DNA of 23,563 nucleotides from CAZSAT01 sp964604675 (GTDB lineage: Bacteria > Myxococcota_A > UBA796 > CAJQPC01): NCBI GenBank assembly GCA_964604675.1, contig CAZSAT010000108.1, positions 1 through 23,563 of the forward strand. Reading direction: 5' to 3'. The position numbers were made by a program, and so were the translations under genes. The notes beneath the pieces were generated by a model, which had not been told where the DNA came from, did no database searches, and saw nothing but the letters and a program-made list of their open reading frames with translations. The stretch's first letter is position 1; each line of letters opens with the position of its first letter. This document shows, piece by piece, positions 23,001 to 23,563 of the stretch.

Positions 23001-23563
23001 TCAGCTCGTGGGTCGCCCGGGTCGGCGAGTTGCGCGAGCGCATCGCGAAGCTCGGCGACGTGAACCTCGCTGCGCTGACGGAGTACGAAGAGGTCCGCGA
23101 GCGTCACGGGCGCCTCGAGAAGCAGACCGCCGACCTGGCCCAGAGCGTCGAGGAGATCCGTCGTGCCATCGCCAAGCTCAACCGCACCTGCCGCGAGCGC
23201 TTCCGGGAGACCTTCGATCGGGTCGACGGCTACTTCCGCGAGATCTACCCGCGGCTGGTCGGTGGCGGAACCGCTCGTCTCGCGCTCACCGATGAGGACG
23301 ATCTGCTGGAGACCGGCGTGGAGATCTACGTGCAGCCCCCGGGAAAGCGTCTCCAGAGCCTCTCGTTGATGTCGGGCGGTGAGAAGGCGATGACCGCTCT
23401 CGGCCTGGTCTTCGCGCTCTTCCAGGTCAAGCCCTCCCCCTTCTGTCTGCTGGACGAGGTCGACGCTCCGCTCGACGAGCAGAACGGGCAGCGCTTCAAC
23501 GACATGCTGCGCGAGATGTGCCAGAACAGCCAGTTCATCGTCATCACGCACAACCGCAAGACC
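20012..23563 (+). CDS. smc: Chromosome partition protein SMC, 3' end off the window
   Basis: An open frame of 1184 codons without a stop to the right edge. SMC forms the core ATPase of condensin, which organises and segregates the chromosome. MHIRTLELQGFKSFVDRTTF begins the N-terminal ATPase half; Walker A is GPNGCGKS at 31-38. A coiled coil runs from about 165 to 515, rich in Glu, Arg, Ala and Leu. The hinge covers about 520-650 (SVLDMVPSALGTLAEQLDV to ANGVVLVGQPG), and the return coiled coil follows to about 1050. The ABC signature LMSGGEKAMTA lies around 1119, and Walker B CLLDEVDAPLD has D1148 and E1149. The D-loop and ITHNRKT reach the window end, so only a few tens of residues should be missing. 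I see no frameshift. ScpA and ScpB are not in the window. Confidence 0.97.
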   Translation, partial: MHIRTLELQGFKSFVDRTTFTFGDGIAGVVGPNGCGKSNVIDAIKWCIGEQSAKSLRGGSMDDVIFAGSASRKKVGFAEVTITFACGDEPFPGHWARFEELSITRRLYREGGSQYLINQNKVRLKDIHDLFLDTGVGNRLYSFIEQGRIDEVVKARPEHRRLLIEEAAGISRFKERRREALGKLETTEQNLGRAADLEDEMGKRMRSLERQVLKAVRYRRLQADLHNGEIFLGLARYNGLAGDRKALARELQGARRDEETLARELQRRDGDLVQRREELQVVDLVVGRLRDELSELEAQRRAEESARIAQARQCDELERRVGVLEHDVDEAEAHARDGGAEAERLEAEEARRREELAAHGATFDRAQADSRQLDTALSAARGDVERLKKRTSRALQEVAGHKARLRAAEERQLELFDERERSAGELAAAQAELQRLATALGAEQAVNGEAVARLEAAQAAVEVAREARAEGERALGRVRGELQEAEQALTAAERSVARLEARARSLQDLAESRAGVSADAKSVLDMVPSALGTLAEQLDVPPDLLGVVGVALDGALDHVVVPDRASLLEAAASAKGRVGLVLQGGPATEGLASELAGAGAGAAARVMGVCHRAAMLEEALSLHDAHGGRVVVDTGELVLANGVVLVGQPGRSAGEAVLERRRSLAALEGELAREVEVLDELRAHAEAVQARRVALQQAQVVARNAFDDAAAVRRSVELDGAEARHRVRGREQELARQTAHLERLREQAARLDKRGSSLGTQADESRAGIEAAMENLATDEIALKHAQAALMSLDEQARGSRDALAEARARRQSLADRLEELGGALESARMRQERGRARHLRASEELVRTRARIAELRREDGRIAKLLQDLGEAQGEKRAKLTGEKKQVQALRERLQVVEDALREERSRLNDVRAQRTRLELSLQEVKGQIEAVREQVSQRHHLSLPALLDRLERQAALVLEVPATARVELPFESRGEVPEVNDLRITPGLLESERAISSWVARVGELRERIAKLGDVNLAALTEYEEVRERHGRLEKQTADLAQSVEEIRRAIAKLNRTCRERFRETFDRVDGYFREIYPRLVGGGTARLALTDEDDLLETGVEIYVQPPGKRLQSLSLMSGGEKAMTALGLVFALFQVKPSPFCLLDEVDAPLDEQNGQRFNDMLREMCQNSQFIVITHNRKT

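Overview
The window is GC-rich, gene-dense bacterial chromosome. Several traits point to a Myxococcota-like (delta-proteobacterial) organism. These are an Asp-Thr-repeat lipoprotein, a membrane Ser/Thr kinase with a PEGA tail, MopE-type Asp-rich metal-binding repeats, several lipoproteins with very short signal peptides, and a C-terminal Cys/hydrophobic/Arg tail resembling MYXO-CTERM sorting signals. This assignment is an inference; there is no rRNA here to confirm it. I saw no tRNA, CRISPR array, insertion sequence or prophage gene. Most content is core metabolism and housekeeping, with secreted proteins of unknown function between.

Layout, left to right. (1) A minus-strand pair, a small lipoprotein (148-474) and an Asp-Thr-repeat lipoprotein that runs off the left edge, is coupled by an ATGA overlap. 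(2) A plus-strand run follows: flavin-reductase-like protein, FmdB-type zinc ribbon protein, argS, a membrane Ser/Thr kinase, a secreted protein of unknown function, and a MopE-like Asp-rich protein in the same frame as its predecessor after a single TAG. (3) A minus-strand pair holds a low-molecular-weight protein tyrosine phosphatase and an overlapping lipoprotein. (4) A plus-strand pair holds a cyclophilin and a TTGA-coupled secreted protein. (5) A minus-strand pair holds an orphan fold-type II PLP enzyme and a VWA lipoprotein. (6) Divergent from the PLP enzyme by 25 bp is threonine synthase. Downstream lies a complete nucleoside-salvage operon, deoC-deoB-deoA-nupC, in which every junction overlaps. 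(7) A minus-strand TM2 protein, then a gamma-carbonic anhydrase coupled to a 28-residue membrane microprotein, and finally smc, open at the right edge after 1184 codons.

In the deo operon a CNT-type transporter would import nucleosides. DeoA would release (deoxy)ribose-1-phosphate, DeoB would isomerise it to the 5-phosphate, and DeoC would cleave deoxyribose-5-phosphate to acetaldehyde and glyceraldehyde-3-phosphate. Translational coupling is common in the window (ATGA, GTGA, TTGA, TGATG and probably CTGA). Intergenic gaps are very short; the longest gene-free stretch is 169 bp (14193-14361) and holds two GC inverted repeats and the deo leader.

I found no obviously new multi-gene defence or biosynthetic system. 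The items most worth a second look are the in-frame TAG between the secreted protein and the MopE-like ORF, the orphan PLP enzyme with a TrpB-like lysine motif divergent from thrC, the 28-residue microprotein, a near-identical 14-bp motif in two divergent intergenic regions, and probable CTG start codons.
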